DNA of 64,000 bases from positions 11,851 to 75,850 of the forward strand of contig JAEDFX010000001.1 of the NCBI GenBank assembly GCA_016297805.1, in the 5' to 3' direction. Below are positions 34,312 through 44,766 of the stretch, one piece after another. The notes below the pieces were generated by a model that did no database searches, was not told the DNA's origin, and saw only the letters and a list, made by a program, of their open reading frames with translations. Numbering within the stretch: position 1 is the first letter of the stretch; each line of letters starts with the position of its first letter. Source of the stretch: Treponema sp. (lineage in GTDB: Bacteria > Spirochaetota > Spirochaetia > Treponematales > Treponemataceae). A program made the translations under genes and the position numbers.

Positions 34312-36222
34312 ATGAAAAATAAAAAGTTCTTTCTATATGTGTTATTCTTCATTTTATTTTCTCATTTCTCTGCTACAGGACAGGAACTTAGCAATTCTGT
34401 ATACAATTTTCTTAAACAGAATAAATACAGGCCTGTTGCACAAAATCTTTTGACTTCAGGTGAAAACAGTTTCCCTTATAATATTATTATAGACTTTCCT
34501 GCAAAAGAAAAATCAAATGAAACACTTCTGCTTGTTTTCTATCAGGAAGAAGTAGACCATAACAAAAATGTAATAAAAAGCACTCTGGAATATCTAAGAG
34601 AATCGAAATTAGAACAGAATGTCTCTGTTCTATTCTCCTATGGTGAAAATCAGAAGATTGAAAAACAAGGAATGATATACGGAAGTTCATCATTTTTAAA
34701 CAATTTAAATTCCAGTAATGATTTCACAGCAATTATTTTTGATTTATCTAGCTCCAAAAACATGATTATTTCCAATAGCAATGGAACTACAGCCCCTGCA
34801 TGGCTCATAAAAAATGAATTCAACATATTTTTAAAATCTAATATCAGCGAAAATCTACCCCTTTATTATTTAAGTCATATGTACAGGTTGAAGCTCTTTT
34901 CTGAGCGAATTCTTGATGATTTTTTCAAAAATAATATTACAGCCATAAAACTGAATATCAATAAAGAAAAAATAGACGATGAAAAGCTTATATTCATAAT
35001 AAAAGAATCTATAAACAAATATTCTCAAACAGAAATAAAAAACTGGGATCAGCATTTTTTGATGCTCCGTTATTTTACGAGATATGTTAATCTTTCTGAA
35101 AAAGCTACCATTCAAATTATTTTGGTAATAATTCTAGTATGTCTTTTTTCTTTAATGATTTTGTTTTTCGTTAATACCAGCATGAAAAAACATGCTTGGC
35201 AAAGATTAAAAAAGATATGGTACATAGTTCCTGTGACTTTTGCAGTCATATATCTTTCATTTTTTGAAGGAAAGTTTATTTTCAATGCTCTAAAATTAAA
35301 AATGAATGATGTTCAGAAAATATATTTTCTTTTGTCTCTGCAAATTTTTATAGGTTTTATGAATACCTCAATCATTTATCTTTTTACTCTTTTATATAAC
35401 AAAGACTTTGAAGCCCGTTCTATTGATTATTTAATAATCATTTCCTGTTTTATAAATCAGTCACTTTTTATTCTTGTTGATATTTCTCTTTTCCCTATTT
35501 TCATGATTATCAGCCTTCTTTCTATACTGGCTCTTTCTGTGAAAAATAACGTACTGCACATTATAATTTTCATTTTTATGATTATACCTTTTGTGCCTTA
35601 TCTACACGATATTGTAAAATTTGCAGATATCCAGTCTTTGAAAAATTTTGTACTGAATAAAAATACTGTCTCACTTGCATTTACATTTATCCTGTATCCA
35701 ATCCTGATTGTTGATTTTAGAATTCTTACTTATTACCGAAATATTCGTTTTAAGAAGTCCTCTGTCTTTATTGGAACAGGAAGTTCTGTTGTCATTATTC
35801 TAATCACTTTAACCTTGATTTCTTCAGTACGAACATTCCAGCTCAGCAAAATAAATGAAGCTAAATCAAATAAACTGATTAGAACTTCCCGGGAAGAACT
35901 GATTGATTTTAATTATTTTGACAAAGATATCTTTAATGATACAATCCGAACAATTTTTATAGGTCTTAAGGAAAAGCCTCTTCAATGTGATGTAACATTG
36001 ATTGGGGAAAATCATTCACCTATTCTTTATACCGATAATGATTTTGAAATTATTTCTCAGAATTCAGTTTTCTTTAAAATACCATATAATCCGCCTCAAA
36101 AGATGAGTTTTTCTTACGGTATTTTATCTGAACCTTGTACAATAAAAATTACGGCAATTTTCCAGAATCAGGAAGAGAATGATTATACACTTGTAACTAA
36201 AATGGTATCTTTGGGAGGGTGA
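34312..36222 (+). CDS. polytopic membrane protein with exported N-terminal domain
   Basis: 636 residues: signal peptide (residues 1-24, ending SHFSATGQ), an exported domain of about 240 residues, then roughly eight membrane helices (about 265-510; for example IILVIILVCLFSLMILFF, IYFLLSLQIFIGFMNTS) and a C-terminal exported domain of about 120 residues. No enzyme motif is recognised. The overall plan (outer domain, membrane block, outer domain) recalls transporter or surface-assembly components. It ends 3 bp before the dinB fusion gene, whose Shine-Dalgarno overlaps its last codons, so the two products are made together. Confidence 0.72.
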   Translation: MKNKKFFLYVLFFILFSHFSATGQELSNSVYNFLKQNKYRPVAQNLLTSGENSFPYNIIIDFPAKEKSNETLLLVFYQEEVDHNKNVIKSTLEYLRESKLEQNVSVLFSYGENQKIEKQGMIYGSSSFLNNLNSSNDFTAIIFDLSSSKNMIISNSNGTTAPAWLIKNEFNIFLKSNISENLPLYYLSHMYRLKLFSERILDDFFKNNITAIKLNINKEKIDDEKLIFIIKESINKYSQTEIKNWDQHFLMLRYFTRYVNLSEKATIQIILVIILVCLFSLMILFFVNTSMKKHAWQRLKKIWYIVPVTFAVIYLSFFEGKFIFNALKLKMNDVQKIYFLLSLQIFIGFMNTSIIYLFTLLYNKDFEARSIDYLIIISCFINQSLFILVDISLFPIFMIISLLSILALSVKNNVLHIIIFIFMIIPFVPYLHDIVKFADIQSLKNFVLNKNTVSLAFTFILYPILIVDFRILTYYRNIRFKKSSVFIGTGSSVVIILITLTLISSVRTFQLSKINEAKSNKLIRTSREELIDFNYFDKDIFNDTIRTIFIGLKEKPLQCDVTLIGENHSPILYTDNDFEIISQNSVFFKIPYNPPQKMSFSYGILSEPCTIKITAIFQNQEENDYTLVTKMVSLGG

Positions 36223-36224
36223 TT

Positions 36225-39200
36225 ATGGCAGAAATAACTCATTGGTACCTTCATGTTGATTTAGACGCATTCTTTGCTTCAGTAGAACAGCTGGATCATC
36301 CGGAATACAGAGGCAAACCTGTTATTGTTGGTGGTAAACCAGAGGATCGACGAAGTGTAGTCTCAACAGCCTCTTACGAAGCCAGAAAATTTGGTGTTCA
36401 TTCTGCCATGCCTACTTTCCAGGCCTACAAACTATGTCCACAGGGAATTTTCGTTCATGGAAGAATGCAGCGATATTCCGAACTTTCCTATCAGATTATG
36501 TCCATATTCCGGGATTATTCCCCAGATGTGCAGCAAATGTCTATTGACGAAGCCTTTATAGATATTACAGGAACAGAGAAACTGTTTGGTCCTCCAGAAG
36601 AAACTGCAATGAAAATAAAAAAAGTGGTAAAGGAAAAAACAGGACTGACCGTATCTGTGGGACTGGCCACAACCAAATATCTTGCAAAAATTGCCTCAGG
36701 CTTTTCAAAACCAGATGGATTTCATTATATACACCAAGGACAGGAGCAAGCTTTCATGCTTGCACTTCCATTAAATAAAGTATGGGGCTTAGGTCCAAAA
36801 TCACTGGAGCTTTTAAAAAGTAAAGGCTTCAAAACCACAAGAGATATTTATGAAAGAGATTTTGACACCCTGAATTTTTTATTTGGAAATAATATGGCAA
36901 CATTTTTGTATGAAGTTGTCAGGGGAAAGGAAAACTCTTCCTTTTCAAAAGAAAGAAAATCTCATTCCATTAGTGCAGAAACCACATTTCCATATGATTT
37001 AACTGATGTTTACACAATTGAAACAGAACTACTGGAACTTGCCCACGGCGTATTTTTCCGATTATTGAAGGAAAACTCCTATTCCAGAACTGCATTTGTA
37101 AAAATACGCTATGATGATTTTACAACCTGCTCTATTCAGGAAACTCTAGACCGGAATATTATGACTCTGGATTCCTATTTTGAAATAATAAAAAAATTAT
37201 TTGAAAAAAAATATAATAACAGTTCAGGCATAAGGCTTTTAGGTGTTGGCTTTGACAATATAGAAAAAACTGAAAGACCATACCAGCAGGAATTATTTGA
37301 GAACAATGATTCAAAAAAACAAGCTGTAGAAAAAGCTATTCTGAATCTGGAAAAGAAACATCCGGAAATAAAGGTAAGAAAAGCAAGAACTTTCAAATCT
37401 ACTACGCTTAAGACAATTTTATTACTTCCGTTACTGCTATTGCCAGCAAAAAATTATGCAAAAGAAAATACAGTTTCTCAGACAGGTGCGGCAACTATCG
37501 CCCCTGATACATTTTATGAGCCTTCAGATAAAACTACAGAAGCTCCAGAAGTTCTATTTGATTATGACATAAATGATAAAACAAAAGTAGAACTTTCAAT
37601 TTCAGGTTTCTGGAAGACTTTAGTTTCTGATACTCTTTTATTTAGTTTTGAAGAAGCCTCTCTTCCCTCTTTTGCTATTTCTTCACCAGTTTTTAAGCAG
37701 CAGGTTGAACTTTCTGCCAGTGTACTTCTAAACCAGCACTGGTTCTTTCAAGCTGATTTTGCCGAAGAATTCACAAAAAATACAATTGCTATGGGCTATC
37801 AAAGCGAAGATTTTTTACGACTGGCAAAAATTTCTAACCGGGGAATAACAATGGCTCAAGATTACTCTGGCGAAATTTTCGGATATGGATTGCAAGGTGG
37901 AGAAAATCAAGCACCTGGTATAATGGCACATTTTATGTCTCCAGATGAAAGACTTGAAGCAGATTTTGTACTCCGTTACGACATGACAGAAAGCCATTCA
38001 GCCACTTTTTATGGAATGAATCAAGTACAGGATACAAAAATAGATCCATCAGCTTTTTTATATGGTTATTCCTATAAATTTCCTGCTGCCTCAAAAGAAT
38101 ATTTTCTGGAAATTGCAGATATATATGTTGAATCGAATCAAGGATCTTACACCGACTCAATTGGTCGAAAATATAAAAAACTTTCTTCCAGTGATTATTC
38201 CTACAGTTCTTTAACAGGCCTTCTATACCTTAACGCATCTGCCAATGCAGGCAGACAGGAAAATCTGATTCCATCTGTTATAGTAACTTTCAACAATTCA
38301 TCCTATGTAAATCAGATTATTTCCCAGACTGGAACCTACGATGATGTATCAAGCTTTGCAGGAGCTATACAAAAAGAGTTTAATACAAATAGTGTGAAAA
38401 AATATGAACTTAAAGATTTTACCACTTCTCCATTAATCTATATAGATGAACGTCCCGGACTTATAATTCAGAATTCTACAGGCTTTTCTCCTTATGTAAA
38501 TCCTTCTGTATACGATTGTGGACTTTCAACAGAGGCTGAAGTATTTGTAATAAACGAATCAAATGAACTTCAGATACAAGATTATATTGCTGAAAAAATT
38601 ATATCAGTTGCAGAACTATATGAGGATTTTTTCAAAGAAAACCATTTATATTACTCAATTATAAACAGAAACAACCCTGATACTGCTTATCCATTTTCAT
38701 ATATATCACCTGAAATCTATCTTAATCTTCAGAGCAGAAACAATATAAAAATTATCTCCAGAAGTTATAAACCTATTTCCGAATATCAGATTGGAACCGA
38801 TGCTTGTGCAGGAACTGTAATGGTCTATAAAAACAATACCCTGGATCTTTCCGCTGTATATGATAAAAACACTGGTATAGTAAAGCTTTCTTCTGCCCCA
38901 GCTTCAACAGATAAAATATTTATAAGCTGGCAGGAAGATTCTGCTGACTATTTCAATGGAGCAGTTTCTGCAGGGGCCGGATTAAAATATCATTTTACAC
39001 CAGAACTTATGGTTGATACTTCCATAACTTCCAGATGGCCTGTTTCTAACAATTCTAAATACTCTACACCAGACTCAATTCAAAAAGGATTTGCTGCTTT
39101 CTCTGCAGGTATAGATTATAAAACAGAAAATCTGCATATTTCTGAAAAAGCTTCTCTGGCAGTCCAAAAAGACAACGCAGCAGCAGGATTGCTCGTATAT

Positions 39201-41993
39201 TCTCCTTCAGATACATCTGATAAAACCTATTATCTGGACAGTTCAAATGGATATATTACAGAAACAGAACCTATTCTTTCTCTTGAATCCAAAACAGTAA
39301 TTCTTACAAAAGAGAAAAATGGAACTATACAAAAACACAATGGCCTTTCCGACCAGAACATAACAGGGTATAAAATTCCTCTTTCATGGAATTTTAACAG
39401 TGAAAAAAACTGGGCCTCTGTTGATATAAAACTTGAAGCTGGAGATTTATTGCGTAATGCCTCTCAATTTAATTTTGCTGTGCAGCCGGATATAAGTATT
39501 TCTAAAACTGACGAAAACTCCCAACTGAAAATATATTTACAACTGGGAATTGATGCAGAAAATTCTGATTCCGGAGAAGACAGATACAACATTCCTTGCT
39601 GGGAAATAGATGACCTTGATATAACTAAAAATGAATGGCAGACATTATCTATTCATCTTGACGATAAACATCGGGCAAAACTTACGGCCCATACAGATTT
39701 AAGACTTATTGTTACTGGCAGTGTAGAATCCGGTACCATATATATAGGTCCTTACGAACCTGTACAAAAAAGCATTCAAACTTATCAAGATGATTCTATA
39801 CTGGTTACATCATCTACAATAGCAAATACTTCAAAGGATTCTACTGACATGATTACCTGGCATCTTCCAGCCGGCAGTGATATTTCATCTATGGAGGATT
39901 TATCAATAAAATCCCACTACTATTTTAAGCAGATTGACTTTTCCTCCTACAACAATATAGAGTTTGAATTTGGAATTGAAGGATTCAATAGTGAAAAGTA
40001 TTCAGAACAGAATAACCAATGGGGATTCCAGATGAGTCTGGAAAAATCTGAAGAAGGTTTTATTTCACTATCTGCTGATAATACAGCACTTTTCATAGGA
40101 ATAAAGGATTTGTCTGATTATTTTTCACATTTCCCTGAAACTCATAAACTTAAAGTTAATCTTAATGAAAACAAGATTTTTCTCGATGATTACGAACTTC
40201 CACAAGAAAACTATACTCTTGCTATCAATGACAAAATAAAACCTGATAAAATGATACTGAACATAAATACAGTTCAAGGCACAAATCTTTTTCATTCCGG
40301 CAGTTTTTATATTAATAAGCTTATATTGACAGATACGGATATCTATACAACTTTTCAGAACAACATTTCTGTTGACTACGAAAATAATAAGACTTTGATA
40401 AAAGCAGGTGATTATGAACTGTTAAAGAACGTAAATGCAGGTTTCAGTTCTAACCAGAATCTTGGAGATTTGAAAAAAATTACACCAGATGTGTCTTCAC
40501 AGTTATATGCAGGAGTTACCTTTTCTGATTTGAAATTTAAAACCGATGCAAAATTGAACAACACAAAGATTGCCAATATAGGCCACAATATAGAAACCGA
40601 TAAACCGATTTTTAAAATTTTTGAACTGCAGGAACAGTACAGATTCAATCCAGGGGACACTTCCCTTAAGAAAAGTAATCTATTAAAAATGAACTTACAG
40701 GAATACAATATTCCTGTAAGCCTTACATTCAATGCTGCTGCGGATGATTTTATGTATACACGAACACAGAATAATTCTACGGCTGCTAAAATCAATTTTT
40801 CTAACGGGAATTATGGAGTTAATTTTGAATCTCAGATAAAACTGAATCAATATTTAAATAAACTTAGAACTCCAGCTGAAGTCTATGATTTAAACAATTA
40901 TTTAAATGGCTGGTCAAACATATCAAGTTTTGAATTCTCAACAGGTGAAGAAAAAGCTGATTTACGTTCTGAACGGCTGGAAACAAAACTAGAAGGAATT
41001 TTTCCGTTTTTAAATTTTAAACCTAATATAAGATACAGTCTTCAGGGAAACTATAATTCAGGTTCCTCAACGACTTTTGAAGACAAAACCTCAATTGCAT
41101 TGAATCTTCCAGTAAAAATATCAAATACTTCACTAGGATTTACACTAAGTAGAAACGGCGGAAAAACTTCTTCCATTACAGAAGGAGGTTCCTATGTATC
41201 CGACAGCAACAAGGTATTTACTCTTCAACAGGACAGACTGTGGCTATATACTTCCATTCCATTCTATGAACTTTTTGCTCCTTATTTAAAAGATGGAATT
41301 TCAGCAAATTACTCCACTCAATATGAACTTTCTTATAAAAGAAAGCTTTTTAATAATATAAATGATGTTTTTATTCCATCTAATGTAACTTTTGCAGTAC
41401 AACGCAGCATTCTTTCTGAAAATACTGTTAGCGATTTGTATCAATACAAAGCTGTCATTACAAATACATCAATAAATAATTTTGGAAGTTTAAGTCAAAA
41501 AAGAATATTCAACTGGTTCAAACAGGAAGAATTAATTACAAGCCTTTCTGGAATAGTAAAAGTTCCTGCTGATTTACCAGAGAATACTACTTTTCAGGTA
41601 ACTGCATATATACAATTACTATTTCTAATCGATAACAAAAACACTTTATCTACGGCACTGGATTATTCAATTGATTCAAATATAGACTGGGCTACTCACG
41701 CATCGGTCATATATTCAAGACCAGGTAAAACCAGTTTCATAACAACATTAATTGATTTAATTACAAGAAAAAATTTAGATATTTCTATTACAAGAAAAGA
41801 TTCATTTACAGCAGAAATTTCTCAGAAAGAAAGAATCAATCTTCAGAAATACTACTATAATCATGGAACGGATTACGAATTCTTAAGATACTTTACAATT
41901 ACAACTGGAATCGGAGCATTATTTGATTATACCCAGAATAAAGCAAGCAATTTTGGCCTGGAATTCAGCATTGGTGGAAAAGCTGAATTCTAA
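36225..41993 (+). CDS. dinB: DNA polymerase IV fused in frame to a giant secreted beta-rich protein
   Basis: Single frame of about 1,922 codons. Residues 1-390 are a complete Y-family polymerase: WYLHVDLDAFFASVEQ, the catalytic SIDEAF near 107, GLATTKYLAKIASGFSKPDG, and a little-finger end GIRLLGVGFDNIEKTERP closing with VRKARTF. Immediately after comes TLKTILLLPLLLLPAKNYA (about 394-412), which looks like a signal peptide, then about 1,510 residues of strand-rich sequence ending NFGLEFSIGGKAEF with terminal Phe, as in outer-membrane beta-barrels. No ATG, GTG or TTG is in frame between codon 313 and the hydrophobic stretch. ATG 36225 has GGGAGGG upstream. The stop abuts the convergent gene. 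A lost stop codon, true fusion or sequence error are the alternatives. Confidence 0.85.
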   Translation: MAEITHWYLHVDLDAFFASVEQLDHPEYRGKPVIVGGKPEDRRSVVSTASYEARKFGVHSAMPTFQAYKLCPQGIFVHGRMQRYSELSYQIMSIFRDYSPDVQQMSIDEAFIDITGTEKLFGPPEETAMKIKKVVKEKTGLTVSVGLATTKYLAKIASGFSKPDGFHYIHQGQEQAFMLALPLNKVWGLGPKSLELLKSKGFKTTRDIYERDFDTLNFLFGNNMATFLYEVVRGKENSSFSKERKSHSISAETTFPYDLTDVYTIETELLELAHGVFFRLLKENSYSRTAFVKIRYDDFTTCSIQETLDRNIMTLDSYFEIIKKLFEKKYNNSSGIRLLGVGFDNIEKTERPYQQELFENNDSKKQAVEKAILNLEKKHPEIKVRKARTFKSTTLKTILLLPLLLLPAKNYAKENTVSQTGAATIAPDTFYEPSDKTTEAPEVLFDYDINDKTKVELSISGFWKTLVSDTLLFSFEEASLPSFAISSPVFKQQVELSASVLLNQHWFFQADFAEEFTKNTIAMGYQSEDFLRLAKISNRGITMAQDYSGEIFGYGLQGGENQAPGIMAHFMSPDERLEADFVLRYDMTESHSATFYGMNQVQDTKIDPSAFLYGYSYKFPAASKEYFLEIADIYVESNQGSYTDSIGRKYKKLSSSDYSYSSLTGLLYLNASANAGRQENLIPSVIVTFNNSSYVNQIISQTGTYDDVSSFAGAIQKEFNTNSVKKYELKDFTTSPLIYIDERPGLIIQNSTGFSPYVNPSVYDCGLSTEAEVFVINESNELQIQDYIAEKIISVAELYEDFFKENHLYYSIINRNNPDTAYPFSYISPEIYLNLQSRNNIKIISRSYKPISEYQIGTDACAGTVMVYKNNTLDLSAVYDKNTGIVKLSSAPASTDKIFISWQEDSADYFNGAVSAGAGLKYHFTPELMVDTSITSRWPVSNNSKYSTPDSIQKGFAAFSAGIDYKTENLHISEKASLAVQKDNAAAGLLVYSPSDTSDKTYYLDSSNGYITETEPILSLESKTVILTKEKNGTIQKHNGLSDQNITGYKIPLSWNFNSEKNWASVDIKLEAGDLLRNASQFNFAVQPDISISKTDENSQLKIYLQLGIDAENSDSGEDRYNIPCWEIDDLDITKNEWQTLSIHLDDKHRAKLTAHTDLRLIVTGSVESGTIYIGPYEPVQKSIQTYQDDSILVTSSTIANTSKDSTDMITWHLPAGSDISSMEDLSIKSHYYFKQIDFSSYNNIEFEFGIEGFNSEKYSEQNNQWGFQMSLEKSEEGFISLSADNTALFIGIKDLSDYFSHFPETHKLKVNLNENKIFLDDYELPQENYTLAINDKIKPDKMILNINTVQGTNLFHSGSFYINKLILTDTDIYTTFQNNISVDYENNKTLIKAGDYELLKNVNAGFSSNQNLGDLKKITPDVSSQLYAGVTFSDLKFKTDAKLNNTKIANIGHNIETDKPIFKIFELQEQYRFNPGDTSLKKSNLLKMNLQEYNIPVSLTFNAAADDFMYTRTQNNSTAAKINFSNGNYGVNFESQIKLNQYLNKLRTPAEVYDLNNYLNGWSNISSFEFSTGEEKADLRSERLETKLEGIFPFLNFKPNIRYSLQGNYNSGSSTTFEDKTSIALNLPVKISNTSLGFTLSRNGGKTSSITEGGSYVSDSNKVFTLQQDRLWLYTSIPFYELFAPYLKDGISANYSTQYELSYKRKLFNNINDVFIPSNVTFAVQRSILSENTVSDLYQYKAVITNTSINNFGSLSQKRIFNWFKQEELITSLSGIVKVPADLPENTTFQVTAYIQLLFLIDNKNTLSTALDYSIDSNIDWATHASVIYSRPGKTSFITTLIDLITRKNLDISITRKDSFTAEISQKERINLQKYYYNHGTDYEFLRYFTITTGIGALFDYTQNKASNFGLEFSIGGKAEF

Positions 41994-44060
41994 TTATTCC
42001 AAAGGTGCGAAGTATCCAGTCTCATCCCTTCCGCTTCGATTCAGTAAATAAACTTCTGCTTCCAACGGCAGGAAATTTGTACCAAAGTTAGTCGGTAATG
42101 CAGAGGTAAAACTAAGCTGATAAATTCCTTGTGGATATTCAATCATATCTTTTACAACATCTTTCAAGCCTTGAGGGCGATATACATAATATGAATCACC
42201 CTGTGTATTATCTACTACATATGACAACTGATTACACATTCCATTCTGAGCTACCTGAACTACAGAGAAAGAAATTGAATTATTATTCAGATATGAAGTA
42301 AGTTCCGAAAGATTATATTTTTCAAAAGATAAAGAATTCTCTTCACCAGCTGTAATCATTACTATACCGCGTTTTTTTGCACCATTAATCAAATCATTAG
42401 AAGCAAGACGCATAGCTAAATCTACTCTGGCATATCTGCATGTGCTATTTTTTAAAGCTATAAGCTTAAAATCACCCAGATTATCAGGATTTCCTACATA
42501 TTCAGTTACAGGAATAGTTCCTGCAGAAACAATTCTTAAAGTTCCAATACCATTCATTGAAGCTGCAACTTCTTTTACCGCAGTTTCTACCTGTTCTGTA
42601 AACATAGATGTATACTCTGAACAGTCAATAAGTATTGTAACATCGGCTTCTGTATTATTTGATGCAGCCCCCAGAAACTTTAAATTGCTTACAGCTCTTT
42701 TATTTTCTGAAAGATAGAAGTTTTCTTCCTGAAGTCCTACAACAGGCTGTCTGTGTCTATTCTCAACTCTAAGTTCAACAGTAACATTTGGGAATTTTGA
42801 AGCATCCAGCTGTTCTATCTGAACAAAAAGTCCACCAACAAGTTCCTGCACCTTAGACATTACATAAACTTCATTGGCTGTATAATCAGCCACAATAACA
42901 TTACCATTTACGTCAGGATTAGCAACAGTAACTCTTGTTGGAGCATTTCCTGTTCTTGCATATTCAAATAAAGCCCCTGTTTCCTTATCAATTGAGACTA
43001 TTCTGTTACTATCACATACAACAAGGCTGTCATTCCAATACTTAATACCTTCCGGTTTTTTAAAAGTATCCTTTTCACACAATTCCCTTAAGAAGTTTCC
43101 GGCTCTGTCAAATTCATAAATTGCACCAGTCTGATTATCTGCAACAAAAACAGACTCATCAACAATCATAATTCCAGTTGGACCTTTTAAGCCTTCAAAA
43201 CTTCCCTGTTTTCCACCAAAGTAAAAAATTGCTTCTCCATCTTTATCAAAAACATCAACCCTTCGATTACCGTAATCTGTTACATATATGCGTTCAAGAT
43301 AATCCTGAGCAAGATATAAAGGTCCCACCATTTCTCCGTTTTTTCGGCCTCTTGAACCAATATATTTTTCAAATTTTCCTTTTTCAGAAAGAAGTGCCAG
43401 CCTGTCTCCCGAATTTTCACATACAAGCAGCTTATTGTTATGAAGCCTCAAAATATCACTTGGACGGTCAAAACCATTAATTGGCCCTTCAATTCTATCT
43501 ATAACCTTTCCGTTTTGGTTAATAAGAAGAAGTTCATTTGTATTATAGGCTGCAATCCATATTGTTCCATCATAGTTTGGCTGAACTGAAACAGGACCGC
43601 TGTAAACCATATTGCCATTAAAATCACCAGGAAAAGATCCTGCCTCTGATAAACGCATCAACTTATCGGCAGAATCACCAGTTACACGCCTTTCACGAAC
43701 AATTTCTATTTTATTCTGTAAAAGTAATCCACCATAACCATTATTCTGAGCATTCTGCCAGTAATTCAAGGCAGATCCTTCCAGACCTGTTTTATAATAT
43801 GTTTTTCCAAGCCAGTCCAAAATCAAATTGTCATTTGGAAGATAAGACAAGGCTCTTTCAAACTGCACAATTGCTTCGTTAAAAGCACCTCTGTAATATG
43901 CCTGTACACCTCTACGGAATTCCTCAGAAGCCATTCCCTCATTACCGGTACGAATTCTATCTTCATAGACCTTCAAACCAGCAGAATCTGTAGTATTCTG
44001 TGTAAAAGAGAATGTACATAAAGACGCAAAAATTAAAGCTGCTGAAACAAGCTTTTTCAT
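41994..44060 (-). CDS. exported TPR / NHL-propeller / VWA-like protein
   Basis: 688 residues with signal peptide MKKLVSAALIFASLCTFSFT. Domain order: a TPR pair (about 48-115; FRRGVQAYYRGAFNEAIVQFERAL), a six-bladed NHL-type propeller (about 150-410; repeated forms like GPLYLAQDYLERIYVTDYGNRRVDVFDKDG), a short beta module, and a von Willebrand A-like domain (about 475-670) starting DVTILIDCSEYTSM. The MIDAS motif DxSxS is incomplete (DCSEY), so metal binding may be lost. Its start overlaps the upstream TPR gene by one base. A surface or periplasmic scaffold is likely. It ends directly against the end of the dinB fusion. Confidence 0.85.
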   Translation of the reverse strand: MKKLVSAALIFASLCTFSFTQNTTDSAGLKVYEDRIRTGNEGMASEEFRRGVQAYYRGAFNEAIVQFERALSYLPNDNLILDWLGKTYYKTGLEGSALNYWQNAQNNGYGGLLLQNKIEIVRERRVTGDSADKLMRLSEAGSFPGDFNGNMVYSGPVSVQPNYDGTIWIAAYNTNELLLINQNGKVIDRIEGPINGFDRPSDILRLHNNKLLVCENSGDRLALLSEKGKFEKYIGSRGRKNGEMVGPLYLAQDYLERIYVTDYGNRRVDVFDKDGEAIFYFGGKQGSFEGLKGPTGIMIVDESVFVADNQTGAIYEFDRAGNFLRELCEKDTFKKPEGIKYWNDSLVVCDSNRIVSIDKETGALFEYARTGNAPTRVTVANPDVNGNVIVADYTANEVYVMSKVQELVGGLFVQIEQLDASKFPNVTVELRVENRHRQPVVGLQEENFYLSENKRAVSNLKFLGAASNNTEADVTILIDCSEYTSMFTEQVETAVKEVAASMNGIGTLRIVSAGTIPVTEYVGNPDNLGDFKLIALKNSTCRYARVDLAMRLASNDLINGAKKRGIVMITAGEENSLSFEKYNLSELTSYLNNNSISFSVVQVAQNGMCNQLSYVVDNTQGDSYYVYRPQGLKDVVKDMIEYPQGIYQLSFTSALPTNFGTNFLPLEAEVYLLNRSGRDETGYFAPLE

Positions 44061-44752
44061 TAACGGCCTGCCTTTAACATTACAGATTTTATATGATTTG
44101 CAATTTCAACATTATCAGTAGCAATTTCTTCTGCCTGATGAAGATACTGCATTGCATCATCATACAATCCTAGCTTGTAATAAACCCAGCCTAATGAATC
44201 AAGACATGCAGCTGATTTAGGAGAAGTTTTCACTGCCTGTTTACACAAAGAAAGAGCCCTTGTTAAATCCTTTTCCTGACAGGCAAGAATATATCCTAAC
44301 CCGTTCAGAGAAGAAACATTATCAGGATCTTTCTGCAGTGATTTTTCATAAAAATTGATACAGCGTTCAGTATCCTTCTGTTCCCATGCTACAAAAGCAA
44401 TGGCCGCATATACAGAAGCTGTCATATATCCTGTATCTAATAGTTTGTTCAATTCAAAATCAGCCAGACGCTTTCTACCGGTAATAGCATAAATAACAGC
44501 CAGCAGAAAACGACACTGTAAACTTCTTTCCAGCTGTGCCCCAGAGGTTACAACCTGTTCAAGGAATAAAAGAGCATCATCATATTTTTCAAGCTTTGTA
44601 TAACAGAGTCCAAGATAGTAAGCAACTTCAACTTTATCTGCTTCTGAATCTGATGGAAGTGCCAGAAAAAAAGCTAATGCCTTTGCATAATCTTTTTTTG
44701 AGTATAATCTTCTGCCTTCCAGTAAAACATCATTACCTTGCAATTTCCCCAC
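44060..44752 (-). CDS. TPR-repeat protein
   Basis: 230 residues of consecutive tetratricopeptide repeats, about five or six units (for example YSKKDYAKALAFFLALP, VEVAYYLGLCYTKLEKYDDALLFLEQV, SAACLDSLGWVYYKLGLYDDAMQYLHQAEEIA). There is no signal peptide, so it should act in the cytoplasm as a protein-protein adaptor. It lies 14 bp after surE and overlaps the NHL/VWA gene by one base. Confidence 0.85.
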   Translation of the reverse strand: MGKLQGNDVLLEGRRLYSKKDYAKALAFFLALPSDSEADKVEVAYYLGLCYTKLEKYDDALLFLEQVVTSGAQLERSLQCRFLLAVIYAITGRKRLADFELNKLLDTGYMTASVYAAIAFVAWEQKDTERCINFYEKSLQKDPDNVSSLNGLGYILACQEKDLTRALSLCKQAVKTSPKSAACLDSLGWVYYKLGLYDDAMQYLHQAEEIATDNVEIANHIKSVMLKAGR

Positions 44753-44766
44753 CCATTTCTGTGATT

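Noticed and set aside
36219..36224. GTG start for the dinB fusion
   Set aside because: It would overlap its own Shine-Dalgarno; the ATG at 36225 has ideal spacing and starts with the conserved DinB N-terminus.
40412..40795. 127-codon antisense frame inside the dinB fusion
   Set aside because: No ribosome-binding site, no recognisable domain, and the sense frame is continuous through it.
42442..42717. 91-codon frame opposite the NHL/VWA gene
   Set aside because: Sense gene has clear domain sequence there; the antisense product resembles nothing.
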